From: Dugong dugon | Lineage: Eukaryota > Chordata > Mammalia > Sirenia > Dugongidae | Reading direction: 5' to 3' | Assembly (NCBI GenBank): GCA_030035585.1 | Contig: CM057469.1 | Coordinates: 112,818,650-112,882,649, forward strand | DNA: 64,000 nt | Shown here: piece by piece, positions 11,223-22,755 of the stretch | Layout: every line of letters begins with the position of its first letter | How positions within the stretch are numbered: the stretch's first letter is position 1 | The notes under the pieces: model-generated | Told to the model about the DNA's origin: nothing | Database searches by the model: none | The model's input: only the letters and a program-made list of their open reading frames with translations | Position numbers and translations under genes: made by a program

Positions 11223-12144
11223 GGCCCTCATCAACTGCCTGTCCTGAGCAGAGTTGACCTACTTTGTGTTAACTTGGACGTACCTCTATTTTAGTCTTTA
11301 TTGTAGTATTTTAGAATTATTTACGTTGTGGTGTCTTCTCTTAGACTATCTGATCTTGAGTGAAGAGACTTGTTCTTTACCTGTGGACTTCCTGAATTGA
11401 GGTTTATACTTAAGTTTATAATACATATTTGTTAAATTGAACTGATTGCTTTCTTAAGAAGGCTGGTTGGGAAAAAAAGCTGTGCAAAATAGGAAGAGAA
11501 GGCATTCCTTTGGGGACATAGGTGGCAACCTTTAATAACAGAATAACTCAGATTTGGCTTTCAGGAGATACTCATATTCTGCTTAGATATGAATGGAGAA
11601 AATGTTGGAAGGAAGGACAAACTGGAAGGGAATCAAGAAGAGTGTATGCCATAAGCTCATGTGAAATCCATTCAGTAGTTGATTGAGAGAACACAAAGAT
11701 TTGGGAAACATTGTTCAGTGACTTCAGATTAACGAGACTATGAGAAAAGAAAAGAAATAGAAGAAAATTGTGTTGAGCTGTAATAAGATGAACACAAAGC
11801 TGGTGCCATATTGCTCACAAAACATTATCATTTGCCTCACCTGTACTTTGTGAATTAATAGATGTGGAGGAAACCCACTAATAGGCTGGAAAAGCAGGGT
11901 AAGTTGCCTTATATGATAGGAACAGAGTCAATTAGAATAAAATTGATGATTAAAAAGCATTAGTATAGAAGCTAGTCAATAAATGATCATTAACTACTTG
12001 TTTAGTGCTTATCACCAATAATACATAGTGCACGTTATGGCCTTGTTAGGAAGATAAGGTTTATCTGCATGAAGTAACTAGGAAATGGCACTGAATTTTA
12101 TGTTGGAAACTCTGTGTGTTGTAGCAATCCAGAAAGAAAGCAAG
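11223..12144. other. unassigned stretch of 0.9 kb
   Basis: No recognised repeat or gene. Short open frames only. Confidence 0.35.
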
Positions 12145-12320
12145 CTCATGCCAAGTGTCAGACACTGTCCTTGGAATTTGTATGAGTTATATGTTTGCTC
12201 CTCTCAATAACTTACGAGTGTAGACTATTACTTGTTGATGGCTGAGGACTCTGAGCCTCCAGGAAGGTAACAAATAGTTAATAGTAAAGCCAAGTCATAT
12301 GAACAGCCAATCATAAAATC
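12145..12320 (+). mobile_element. MIR
   Basis: Sense MIR: gccaagtgtcagacactg, cctctcaataactta, ctgaggactctgag and a diverged tail (agtaaagccaag). Confidence 0.75.
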
Positions 12321-12514
12321 TCTCTCACTTGCTTAAAAATATCAATTGGCATTATATTTCTTACCAGATCAAGTTTAAACTGCTTAGCCAGGTAACCAAG
12401 GCTCTGCTGCCAGATGTAATGGAAGCCAGGAGTTCCATCTAGTACTATCCCTGGATCTATCAGTAACTTGCCCTGCCCTTGGACAAGTCACTTCAGCTCA
12501 GTTAAGTAACCATT

Positions 12515-12870
12515 GAGCAGTTACCTGCCACCTCTAGCCCCTAGTCACAGCCCCCGGCAACCAGCAATTTCTTTCTATGAATTTGCCCATTGTGGATATT
12601 GCATGTAAATAGAAGAAGAGGTAGAATCATATAGTACGTGACATTTTGTGCCTGGCTTCTTTCACTTAGCACACATGTTTTTGAGATTCATCCATGTTAT
12701 AGGTTACATCAGACAACTGCATTCCTTTTTGTGACTAAAGATGTCCTATTGTATGTATGCACCACAGTTTGTTTATCCATTTATCCATTGATGTGTATTT
12801 GGGTTGTTTCTAACTTTTGGCTATTATAAGCAGTGCTGCTATGCATCTCGGTTTTAACATCAGCAGAACA
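12515..12870 (-). mobile_element. ancient L1 3'UTR, antisense
   Basis: The block tggcttctttcacttagca, tgagattcatccatgtt, gtatgcaccacagtttgtttatcc and gtgtatttgggttgtttc is the inverted 3' region of an old L1. Confidence 0.75.
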
Positions 12871-13039
12871 AGTATTTTTGATGAAATGGTGTCTGTCATC
12901 ACTTCCATGTCTAACACTGGTTCTATGAATCTATGTCAGACTTGACCACTTCTTCTACCCTCCTTGGTTCTAGAAAGACTTGGTATAATACACAGTTCTT
13001 TTGCTTCCTCTCAATCTTTGCTCAGTTTACCTCCTCAAT

Positions 13040-13498
13040 ATGAAACAATACTTTTATTTAAACTTATCAAAATCTTGTCCAATATTTAAGGTTGAGGTCA
13101 AATCTTAACTTTATTGGAACAAATTCTTGATTTTTACAAAGTTACGCTAATCATCTAACACCGAGTTCACATTCAAATGTCCACGTTTGTTTTTAGAATA
13201 TTTTATGGATTTTTTTTCCCAAACCAGTATCAGTTAAAGTTTTAGAATCACACTTGGTTTTTATGTCTCTTTAGCCTCTTCCTCCACTTTTTTCTTTTTT
13301 TTTTTGATGTTGACTTTTTGATGAGTCCAGGCCAATTTCCTTGTAGAGTGTGCCATGTACAGGATTTGTCTGATTTCTTTTTCTCTGTAAGGTCTAACTT
13401 CCACTGGAAGTTACATATAGAGGCTTGGTTAAATTCAGTTAGATATTTGGGTCAGAAATATCTCATCAGTGATGTGCACTTCATGCTGCATCACATCA
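13040..13498 (-). mobile_element. ancient L1 (L1ME-like) remnant, antisense
   Basis: Contains gtctctttagcctcttcc, ttttgatgagtccaggccaatttcc (in parts), atgtacaggatttgtctgat and tgctgcatcacatca, in the order seen in inverted L1ME-type elements. It is cut at its right end by an AFROSINE. Confidence 0.65.
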
Positions 13499-13687
13499 AA
13501 AAAAAAAAAAACCAAACCCATTGCTGTCAAGTCAATTCTGACTCATAGCAACACTACAGGACAGAGTAGAACCGCCTGTAGGGTTTCCAAGGCAAGGCTG
13601 TAAATCTTTATGGAAATAGACTGCCACATCTTTCTCCCACAGAGTGGCTGGCAGCTGAGCTCTTAACCACTGCACCACCACGGCTGC
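13499..13687 (-). mobile_element. AFROSINE, intermediate form
   Basis: A-rich tail at 13499-13512. The extra body piece (ctgtaaatctttatgg) is present. The head ends at ccaccacggctgc. Confidence 0.88.
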
Positions 13688-15616
13688 AAATTCCTGAAAT
13701 ATATCTGTAGCACAGAAAATGCTATGGGAAATAGAGTATTTCCAGCGTCAAAACGTTATCAGGCTAGCGCTCTCTCCCTTTCAACTTCTGCTGGTCTCCT
13801 ACTAGCGTAATTACGAAGATAAAAAAGAAAACAAACATAATCAGTAATTACAGCAAAAGGAATACTCAAACCAACAGTCAAACTAAAGCTAGAATCTGAG
13901 ATGAATTTTTATTACTACATGATGGATTGAACTGAATTAAGAAAAACCTACCCAGGTATATAAGGCAAGACTTAATTATTTGTGAGTGACAGGAACCAGA
14001 CTTAGGGTAACATAAGAAAAAGAAAGGACTGGCCCACATGACCAGCAATTCGAGTGGTGGATTTTTACTTAGGCATGCTTAATCAAGGGGCTCCAGTAAC
14101 AGTATTAGGAATTTCTCTGTTTTCTGGCTTCCCTTATGTTTCCTTGGGTATATTTGTAAGCATACACTCTCCATATAGCAATATGCATAGTATCTGCCTA
14201 AGATTCATGTTTTTCCACCTTTGTATTATCAAGAAAATGAACTTTCATCTCCAACATATCCGAAAATGCACAGGACTCTGGTCAACCTGTCTGAGTCTCC
14301 TGACTACTTTTGAACCCATCTCTTTCCTACTATGTTGGAGTATTATTGTTGGTCCGGCTGAGGTTACGTGTCAATCCCTGAGGCTAGGGTAGAGAAAGAT
14401 ACTATGATTGGCAGTGACACCAGGAACAACATAAAACAAGGGGGAGGGACGCATGTCTTCAAAAGAAAACAGAACTGCTGGATGGACTCTGACAACAATT
14501 ATCCACTGTACTAAGCTTCACCTCTAGCTCACTTAGAATCAAATCGTGCTTAGGTACAAAGCTGTTGATTTCTGAGATGGGTATAATTCCCCTTCTTTGC
14601 TTTCTCACCATTATTACCTGAGACAACATCAACCAGAAAAGAATTCCAGAGGACAGAGTGATAAAGAGATTAAGGCAATCTCATTCCTGCTTCAGATGAC
14701 TTCAGGGTAGTTAACTAGAGAACAAATAGAGGAGAGCCCTGTTTTAGGAGCAAGATAATTAACCCAGAAATAAATAGCAGAATAGCTCTTAAGGAAGACA
14801 GGCACTATGCTTCTCTAACTCAGGAGGGAATCTTCCTTATCCCAATTTTAAACGCAGGCACTGAACGGAGCTTGAAAAACAAATACAGGCACCTCTGGAT
14901 ACTTCTAAGCTCCCTTGCACTATAGCTTTGCAGTTTTGACCTTCTTGGAGTTTTTTAGATAAGGTAGCCATATGATTTATTTTCTAAATTGAGACACTTT
15001 TGAGAGTAAAAAGAAGTAAAATTGATAATTACACTGAAATAACAATTGTAAACTAGGACTGTTCCAAGCAAACCAAGAAGTATGTACTCTGGTCTCAAGC
15101 TAAGACTCCTGAGGGGTTAAGAGCCAGCACATAACTTTTGTTCCCTTTACCAGGTGAGCTGATTGAATTCATTGATTTTGTTTTGTTTATTTATGCACAG
15201 GCTATTCAAGGAGAAGCCTTATTACTGGTGCCCTGTGGTCAAAGTGGTATGGTCTTCCTTTTCTTAGTCCTTGATCGCAAAGACTTGCATGTAGTTAGGA
15301 CTCTCCTCCTGGAAGCTGCAGTGGTGGGCATGCTGGCAGCCGCTTCTCTCTACCACTGTCTGGCCACACTCAGTCCCCTTTAGCTCTGTCATTCATTTCA
15401 AGACAGACTAGGGAGTAGAGCCAGGTCTCAACTGTCTTCTGAATTTCTAAGGATATATCATAGGAGTAGCTCAGTTAGCTAGCTCTGGCTTCATGCTTAA
15501 GGTTCTATTTTGACTTCACAGACAAGGGTTGAGAATTTCTGCACTGCACAGATGAAAACAATCCCTGATTTTGTCACCAGAGAGGGAAGAAACCCTCACT
15601 CCTCCTGGATTATATT
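13688..15616. other. unassigned stretch, perhaps with one ancient repeat
   Basis: The block at about 13975-14470 (ggcccacatgaccagcaat, ttggtccggctgagg, gattggcagtgacacc) resembles a diffuse old eutherian repeat I cannot name. The remaining bases to 15616 show no known repeat. Open frames at 14054-14392 and 15138-15383 lack known domains and any exon-like context. Confidence 0.35.
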
Positions 15617-15768
15617 TAGGAGCCCTGGTGGTGAAGTGGTTAAGTGTTCAGGTGCTAACCAAAAGGTCAGCAGTTCAAATCCACCAGCTGCTCCTTGGAA
15701 ACTCTATGAGGCAGTTCTATAAGGTCACTATGAGTCGGAATCTACTTGATGGCAATGGGTTATGATCT
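15617..15768 (+). mobile_element. AFROSINE, short form
   Basis: Sense copy starting aggagccctggtggtg, with the pol III B-box-like gttcaaatccacc at 15674-15686 and the tail atgagtcggaatctac. Confidence 0.92.
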
Positions 15769-15842
15769 ATGCTTTGTGTTGGGGTCATGGGGATACAACA
15801 GAGGAAAAGACGGACATAATTTCTTACTTCTTTAGCTTACAG

Positions 15843-16011
15843 TTGGAGCCCTGGTGGCACAATGGTTAAGAGCTACGACTGTTAACTAAAAAGTTGGCAG
15901 TTCAAATCCACCAGCCTCTCCTTGGAAACCCCTTGGGGTAGTTCTCCTCTCTCCTGTAGGGTCGCTATGAGTTGTAATTGACTCTATGGCAACAGGTTTT
16001 GTTTTGTTTTC
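15843..16011 (+). mobile_element. AFROSINE, short form, with target duplication
   Basis: Bounded by agcttacag at 15834-15842 and 16012-16020, an exact 9-bp direct repeat. The 3' end is a (GTTTT)n run. It lies 75 bp downstream of the previous copy in the same orientation. Confidence 0.94.
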
Positions 16012-16020
16012 AGCTTACAG

Positions 16021-16912
16021 GTAAGTAGGCATTAAGCAAATAGGAAAAAGTAAATAAATGTCCAGCTCCCCAAACCCAGCATATCAAGGTTGCAAGACTC
16101 TCTCTTAACATCAATTTTTACACATTCTGCCTCACTCCTTAGTCATAGGTTTTCTGCCTGTTGCTGCCTTGAGCCATGTGCCAGGTCATATTCAGCTTCT
16201 GAATTTTAGGTGTATTCAGGCCAAATACATCTAAAAAAATGGTGTTTCTTCATCCCTGGAACTAGTGAGAATGGAATTTGGATGAGGCAAGCCTTCCCTT
16301 GTATATTGGTACCCTGTTTGTTCATTCTCTCTCCGAGTGCTTTGCCAGACCAGGTGTGTGTGTTAAGATACACACATAGACATGTAGTTTCTTCATTAAG
16401 AAAAGGGACAATTAAAAAAATGACAATGAGTAGGACAGTTAAAGTCACTAATAACTGTAGAATTTCACAAATCCCGGAAGGAAAGTTCCTAAGGGCTGAT
16501 GCCTTTCAAGAAGGAAATCCTGGTGGCTTTCCTGTAGTTCCCCATCTCACTTCACTTGCCCTTGGATTTACTCATCTTACAAACACATTTTTCTTCAAAA
16601 TCCCAACCGAGACCTCTTGGAAAATCCCTTCCTGCAGTCTCAGTCTGTAGGCCAATTCTTTTTCCTGGCATGAATCTCCCCAAGTTGGATTCATTCAGTC
16701 TGAGGTGGCACCCTGGGTTCCTTTGGTGGTTCTTTTTCTAACTTCCTGAGTTGAATGCATATGTAACTTATTGTTTAGATACACAAATGTTTAATCTGAG
16801 AATTTTCATCTGAGGAGTGTTTACAACATCATTTTTTCATATAGGGTGTTCTGTTACCCATATTTTCTAGATATTTTAAATTTTGACTGTAGGAGAGTTT
16901 TTATCACCACCT
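16021..16912. other. unassigned stretch of 0.9 kb
   Basis: The 146-codon frame at 16210-16650 lies here but has no recognised motif, and an antisense frame overlaps it. No repeat assigned. Confidence 0.35.
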
Positions 16913-17264
16913 CTCTGTCAATTTGTCATATTGTGGTGGCTTGCATGTTACTACGATGTTAGAAGCTATGCCACTAGTATTTCAAATATCAGCAGGGTCA
17001 CTCGTGGTGGACAGGTTTCAGCAGAGCTTCCAGACTAAGACAGAGTACGAAGAAAGGGCTGGCACTTCCAAAACTTAGCCAGGAAAACTGTATGGACTAA
17101 AACATTTATTGTCCAATGAATCCCCTAGGTTGGAAGGCACTCAAAGTACACAATGGCCAAAATAAAGGACTCAAGCATATTAGTGATTATGAAGATGGCG
17201 CAGAACTATGTTGTATATGGGAGCGTGAGTCAGAGCTGATTCAATGTCAACTAACAACAACAAC
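16913..17264 (+). mobile_element. RTE deletion derivative (5' end fused to 3' end)
   Basis: The first roughly 240 bases match the 5' leader of the near full-length RTE at 39415 (gtcaatttgt, agctatgccacta, gtattcaaat-type and tggtggacaggtttcagc blocks, through ttggaaggcactcaaa). The sequence then passes directly to the RTE 3' end (gaagatggcgcaga, gagcgtgagtcagagctgat) and finishes in an (AAC)n tail. About 2.8 kb of coding sequence is missing. It could only have been moved by enzymes from another copy. Confidence 0.82.
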
Positions 17265-18062
17265 CGTAGAGTTTTTTTTTAATTTTTGGATTTTTCAGAC
17301 TTTTTTGTTTCTTTTTACTATGTTTCTCAAGTTATAATTAGAGAATATGGTCTATACTACCTTTACTTTTGGTAATATATTGCATTTTATTTGTGGACCT
17401 ATAAATCTTCATTTTTATAAAAGTTCCATGAATACAAAAAATATGTATTCTCTTTTTTCAGTGAGTTTGATGCTTCTACTATATATGATAGATAATAACA
17501 TTTATAAGCATATTATTCACATGGCCAACATCTTTCATAATTTTTGGCTACTTGACCAGTTACAAGCTGTCAAAAATGAGTTTAAGTGTAATACACTGAT
17601 TCGAAGCTCAGAAGATATTTTTCCATTGCATTACAACTTCTAATTTTATAGACAAGATGTTGAGACCAGCTAGATTTGTCTTTTTTTTAAAGATGAATGA
17701 TACTATTTTATATATGCACACCCATATGTATTTTGCGTAGATGCTTGTAAAATTCTTTACCACTGAAATGAAAAAATTTCACCAGGAGATATGTCATTAG
17801 CCATTTTTTTCATTAAGTATTTTTGGTCTGCCACTCTAATACGCAGATTCAAGTGTAGTGTAATGAGTTTGATATATTTAAAATATCTTCAAGTGTATTT
17901 CCATTGAAGCACTGGGTTTCAGTCTTTCAAGGGAGTGGAGTATACCCACTGACAAAAACTGTTCTGGCTCAGATCTATCAAATTGGTATGTGTGTCTACA
18001 ACAAGGCAGTAGTCTTAAAATTTAATCACCATCAAGATTTTATTAAGTAGTTTTTGTTCCCA
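17265..18062. other. unassigned AT-rich stretch
   Basis: No repeat or gene recognised. The 98-codon frame at 17347-17643 is AT-biased and unremarkable. Confidence 0.35.
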
Positions 18063-18228
18063 GTGGAGCCCTGGTGCCGCAGTGGTTAAGAGCTTGGATG
18101 CTAACCAAAAGATCGGCAATTCAAACCCACCAGCCGCTCCTTGGAAACTCTATGGGGCAGTTCTACTCTGTCCTATAGGGTCGCCATGAGTCAGAATTGA
18201 CTCAGTGGCATTAGGTTTGGCTTTCTCG
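18063..18228 (+). mobile_element. AFROSINE, short form
   Basis: Well preserved: ggagccctggtgccgcagtg head, ctccttggaaactctatgg body, gggtcgccatgagtcagaat tail. The flanks tttttgttcccagt and tttttagtccccaat form a plausible but imperfect target duplication. Confidence 0.94.
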
Positions 18229-18324
18229 GTTTTTTAGTCCCCAATAAATTAGAAGATATAATTTTATGTAAAGAACGTTTTAACCAGTTAAGCAAAGGAA
18301 GAGAGTGAGTAGGTAAGCTGCTTT

Positions 18325-18533
18325 TTTAGGACTGGTAGTGGTGCAAACAGCTAATTCCACTAGGAAGCTAACAGAAATATTGAAGGTTCGAGTCCACCCA
18401 GAGGTGTTTCAGAAGAAAGGCCTGGAGATCTACTTCCAAAAAGTCAGCCATTGAAAACCCTGTGCAGCACAATTCTACTCTGACACACAGGAGATCACCA
18501 TGAGTCAGACTCAACTAGATGGGCAAATGGTAG
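18325..18533 (+). mobile_element. AFROSINE, long form
   Basis: Same head and tail as the short form, but the middle carries a block not found there: ccacccagaggtgtttcag, gaagaaaggcctggagatct and agtcagccattgaaaaccct. The copy is about 210 bp and more diverged than its neighbour. Confidence 0.88.
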
Positions 18534-19534
18534 ATAGCATAAAAAAAGGCTTGGAGAAACAGGGATGAAATCAAATTGCTTCTCTCCATGTTGTGGTGGG
18601 TCAGGTAGGCTGACGGACACCTTCACAAGATAGCTGCTCAGGCTGACCTAGTTCAAACCCAGTGGAGGTCTGACTAAACTCACTGGACAGTGTCGTCATG
18701 CTGAGGAAGGGCTGAAGTTTAGCTTAATTATGGGGGCTTAGTGGTCAAACTGGTATGGCCCTTCTTTCTTATTTTCCCACTAGTTTCCATTACTTCAGAC
18801 AGAATATCAGAGGCCAGGCAGATCTTTCTTCTATTGAAAATAACTTTCTTTCCCCCGGGATGATTGCTTATAAAATTCCTTCTTTAACATCAAAATTCAA
18901 AACTTCACCAAGATAAATCTAGATATTTCTGTTCTTTCTTCATAAATTATTTTTAGTACAAGGAGACCCTCTCTAATTTAGGACCTAAATTGTGGCTCAT
19001 TTTCTTCCATTAGAGTAGAGATTCTTCGCTGAGGTCTATAAATAAAATTGTTTTCTTTTTTTGGTGGGGGGAAAGCCCAAAAAATTTTATGCAAAATTTT
19101 AAGTGCTTGTGGTCTTTCTTGGGTTTATGCTTTTCATTAGACTCTAAAATGGGTATTTCATCCTACACTTCTGCATTATGGAAGAAGCTCTAACATCTCA
19201 CAAATAGCAGGAACACATTTCAGTACTATTTCTAGGACTGTTTACAGTGTTATGGAGGCATTTTTTTATTTAAAACATTCTATAGCCTAACCATCTTATT
19301 TTTATTTATTTATTTATTTATATTTCTGTCTACCTTGCACCTGGAGCTCAGGCTGCTAACCAAAATGTCAAAAGATATATTATCTTGAACTTTCCGGGTG
19401 AGCCCAATGTTATTACAAGGGAAAAGGGAGGCAGAAGAGTGAGGTTATGTGAGAAGAATTCAATCTGTTATTGCTGTTTTTGAAGGTGGAGGAAGGGGAT
19501 CATGAGCTAAGGAAGGCAGACAGCCTCTAGAAAA
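18534..19534. other. unassigned stretch of 1.0 kb
   Basis: Nothing recognised except a short (TTTA)n run at 19303-19322. Confidence 0.35.
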
Positions 19535-19725
19535 TGGGAAAGGCAAGGAAACAGATTCTTCCCTTGAGCCTTCACAAGGGAATGAAAGTCTGCCGGCATC
19601 TTGGGTTTGGACCAGTGAGATCTTTGTCCGACTTGAACAAAAAGAAATGTGAGAGAATAAATTTGTGTTCTTTTAGGCCTCTAAGTTTGAGGTAATTTGT
19701 TACAGTAGCAACAGGAATACAATCT
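19535..19725 (+). mobile_element. MLT1-like LTR 3' part (ERVL-MaLR)
   Basis: The end of an old MaLR LTR in sense: acagattcttcccttgagcc, gccggcatcttgggtttgg, gagagaataaatttgtgttc (with an aataaa signal), gtttgaggtaatttgttac and a terminal acaggaatacaat. The 5' part is lost. Confidence 0.75.
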
Positions 19726-19754
19726 TAAGCCCAGGGCCAGCTATCTCTAAACTA

Positions 19755-19919
19755 AAAAAAAACAAATCCATTGCCATCAAGTCGATTCCAACTCATAGCG
19801 ACCTTATGGGACAGAGTAGAACTGCTGCATAGGATTTCCCAGGAGTGGCTGGTGGATTCGAACCGCCTACCTTTTGGTGAGCATCCTGAGCTCTTAAACA
19901 CTGTGCCAGCAGGGCTCCC
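19755..19919 (-). mobile_element. AFROSINE, short form
   Basis: A-run tail at 19755-19764, head ccagcagggctccc at the right end. Confidence 0.92.
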
Positions 19920-20528
19920 AGGTATTTCTACTTGCTCTTTATTTTGGCCTGATCTTTAGCCCGGCTATATTTTATGGTTGTGCCCAGACTTGTTGTTAGT
20001 GCTACTGTTGCCACAAGGGAGAAGAGCCCTTCCTCAGTAAGGTGAAAAGTCCCCTTGCCATCCGGTTTGGCTTGACTGTAATAATATCTTGAATTTCCAG
20101 TACAGTTGCTTCTGAATGAAAAGATAAAAAGGAAATCTATATGTTATACAGCTGTGCTCTTATTTTTCCATTGGTCCTATTGGCTAGCCTCAGTCCTCAG
20201 CCATTCCCCTCCAAAGCAGAAGGTGGTAATGACTTTCACCAGTCTCTCCTCTCTTCTCTGACCTTGACACTTATGTATTTTTTCAATGTGGAGTTGAGAA
20301 TTTCTCCTATGGGTTTTTTTTTTTTTTTCCCCTCTTTCCTTATTTCATTTTGTTCTTACTTGCATTAGGCTACTTGAATTCGTCTTCTTTTTTTTGAGAA
20401 AGGAGATGGTCCTAATGATTTCTTCTCTTCTCCCCTCTTTGATCTTGTCAATTGTATTAAGGGAATGGGAGCTTTAGATATCTCTGTTCAAGTAATGATT
20501 TTACTTAGAAGTTCCTTTCTGAGTTTTA
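19920..20528. other. unassigned stretch
   Basis: No repeat recognised. A T run (20311-20328) and CT-rich blocks only. Confidence 0.35.
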
Positions 20529-20730
20529 AGGAGCCCTGATGGTACAGTGCTTAACGGCTTGGCTGCTAACAGAAAGGTCAGTGGTTCAAATCCTCCATTG
20601 GCTCTGTGGGATAAAGATGTGGCAGTCTGCTTCCATAAAGATTTACAGCTTTGGAAATCCCATGGGGCAGTTCTACTCTGTCCTACAGGGTTGCTATGAG
20701 TCAGAATCAATGACAGTGGGTACCAGGTTC
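20529..20730 (+). mobile_element. AFROSINE, intermediate form
   Basis: Head ggagccctgatggtacagtg. The intermediate body block (gatgtggcagtctgcttcc, ataaagatttacagctttgg) precedes the shared tctactctgtcctacaggg and the tail. Confidence 0.92.
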
Positions 20731-20845
20731 TGAATTTTATTACAGGATATAAATTTTTCTTTTAATTAGCAGTGACAGTTTTATGTAGAAGATCCTTTGT
20801 AAGGAAGAGATGACAGTTCTGCTTTTCACTTAGTAAAAAGCAAAA

Positions 20846-20953
20846 AAACAACAGATGCCATCGAGTCAACTCCAACTCATGGTGACCCCATGGCACCTCT
20901 GGGTGGACTCAAATGTCCCAGCTGAGCCTGTTAACTGCATCACTCAGGGACTC
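20846..20953 (-). mobile_element. AFROSINE with internal deletion
   Basis: Tail (gccatcgagtcaactcc) and head (actcagggactcc) are present, but roughly 100 bases of the body are missing, leaving 108 bp. Confidence 0.8.
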
Positions 20954-21359
20954 CTCTGCTTCTCACAAGGATCATATTAGTGGAAATCAGTATGCCCACA
21001 TGAATAAATTTTGGGACGATGTGGAATTTAACTACACTGTCCAGGCACAGCCTCTGCAGGGTGAGGATATGACTGGCTCATGCTCGCTGTATAAGAAGGA
21101 AAAGGATTATCTCAAGAATCTTCTTTCTGGAGATCCAAGAGGCTTCTGAATGGTAAATTCTTTAAGTTTCTACATTTTGAATGATATATCTGTCCTAAAG
21201 ACTAGGTGCTGTTTGGGATTTTCTACCTATGGCACTTCTCTGCTATGATAACTCAATCAATTTTCTATATGATTGAGACCTCATGGGTGCTCCTGATGAT
21301 AATATTTAAAATTCTTCCATGTTTCAGAAGATTCACTTCAGCCTTCACAGACAATACTA
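20954..21359. other. unassigned stretch
   Basis: No repeat recognised. A 78-codon frame overlapping the SINE head has no known motif. Confidence 0.35.
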
Positions 21360-21571
21360 CCAACTAGCCTCATAGCTGCCATCTAGTTAACTCTGACATG
21401 GCCACCCCGTGTATGTCAGAGTAGAACTGAGCTCCACAGGGTTTTCAATTGCTGATTTTTCAGAAGTAGATCACCAGGCTTTTCTTCCAAGGCACCTCTT
21501 GGTGGACTTGAACCTTTAACCTTTCAGTTAGCAGCTGAGCACATTAACCATTTGCACCACCCAGGGACTCC
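21360..21571 (-). mobile_element. AFROSINE, long form
   Basis: Long-form body seen inverted (gctgatttttcagaagtagatc, aggcacctcttggtgg), ending in the head ccacccagggactcc. Confidence 0.88.
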
Positions 21572-21639
21572 AGACAATACTAAGAAGGTAAGTATTCATC
21601 CTAAGACCACTTCTTGGCAATGCTTTTGTAGTGTAGCAA

Positions 21640-21856
21640 GATAAATAAGAACAGGCCCTGGAGTAAGGCAGTTCTTGATGCTCTCCTGGCTTGTTCGCTT
21701 TGCAAAATTGGTAAAGTCATTTAACTTCTCTGGACTTTAGATTTATTTTTAAGATGGGTATACTGTAGTCCAGAGTAATTACAAGAATTAAAAGAGATAA
21801 TGCATTTAAAAATATTGAGCTTTACTCCAGACAAATATTTAAGACTCAGTAAAGAA
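21640..21856 (-). mobile_element. MIR, antisense
   Basis: Inverted MIR: aaagtcatttaacttctctgg, aagatgggtatactg, aattaaaagagataatgca and a short end gactcagtaaag. Confidence 0.72.
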
Positions 21857-21895
21857 CATCAATGAGTCAAAATCGACTGGACAGCACACAAAAAC
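21857..21895 (+). mobile_element. isolated RTE or SINE 3' tail
   Basis: Only the terminal atgagtcaaaatcgactgg plus an A/C-rich end is present, lying directly after a MIR. The body of the element is absent. Confidence 0.65.
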
Positions 21896-22689
21896 AAATG
21901 ACAGCTCTATTATTTTATCTAAAAGATGTGGTTAGTATGTTTTCCACCACTCTTTCCTCCCATATTGTACTTCTCAGGTAAATCCTTTCTTCTCCTTTAT
22001 TTTGAATTCATAATCGTTCCTTTCTCCTGCAAATATCCCATTTGCCGGGCTCACTTTTTTCTCTCTCATACAAACATCATTTTTGTCAGTTTTGGGGAGA
22101 TTCAAAACAAACTCAAGAAACCAAAGCATCAAACGCATCAGGGTTCTCTCTCAACCTGGACCAGACTCATTCACCTACTGTCAAAGTGTCCTTGATTTTC
22201 ATTGGGTTTTTTCACTCTTTCCACAAGAAGAGACACTTTTTGACTTGGACTTTACTTAACTCTCTAGTCTGTCATTTCTTAATTTAGAAAGCCTCCATCT
22301 TAATCTCATTTGTGGAATTTTTTAATTATACATTTTGCTAATGTGATTAGAACTAACAGTAATTTGAGATTTTCCATAGCATTCGATTTTGAAGGGTGTA
22401 TGTAAAATTTATTCTTATTTTGTTCTCCCTTGCGTTATTTATCTGTCCTGATTAGAAATTGAAGTATTCCATATAATGAATTTTCCAAATACACAAAGCT
22501 TTCCCTTTAAATTTTAAGGTATTGTTTGATCATTTTGTTGGAAACATTTCCAAAGCTTAATTCACATTACCTTGTCTTCTTAGAGTATATTTTATAGACT
22601 TTAATGTTTTCTTCATGATTGCAGGTCTTTGTTATAAAATGTAGACATTTTAGTGATGTAAGGCTCTCATAAGGACCAGGTGACATTGC
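21896..22689. other. unassigned stretch
   Basis: Nothing recognised. Two overlapping plus-strand frames (21926-22195, 22042-22287) lack motifs. Confidence 0.35.
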
Positions 22690-22755
22690 ATTCTGTTATG
22701 CACAGGGTCCCCATGAGTGGGAGCCAACTCAACGGCAATTAACAACAACGACAAG
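22690..22755 (+). mobile_element. RTE 3'-end fragment
   Basis: ccccatgagtgggagccaac followed by tcaacggcaattaacaacaac is the RTE terminal sequence. No upstream element sequence is seen. Confidence 0.7.

Noticed and set aside
14054-14392. 112-codon plus frame
   Set aside because: No motif; overlaps a probable ancient repeat.
16210-16650. 146-codon plus frame with an overlapping antisense frame
   Set aside because: No recognised motif; both strands open over the same bases indicates low stop density rather than coding.
18063-18136. tRNA-like gene with A and B boxes
   Set aside because: It is the head of an AFROSINE; the cloverleaf and 3' part of a tRNA are missing.
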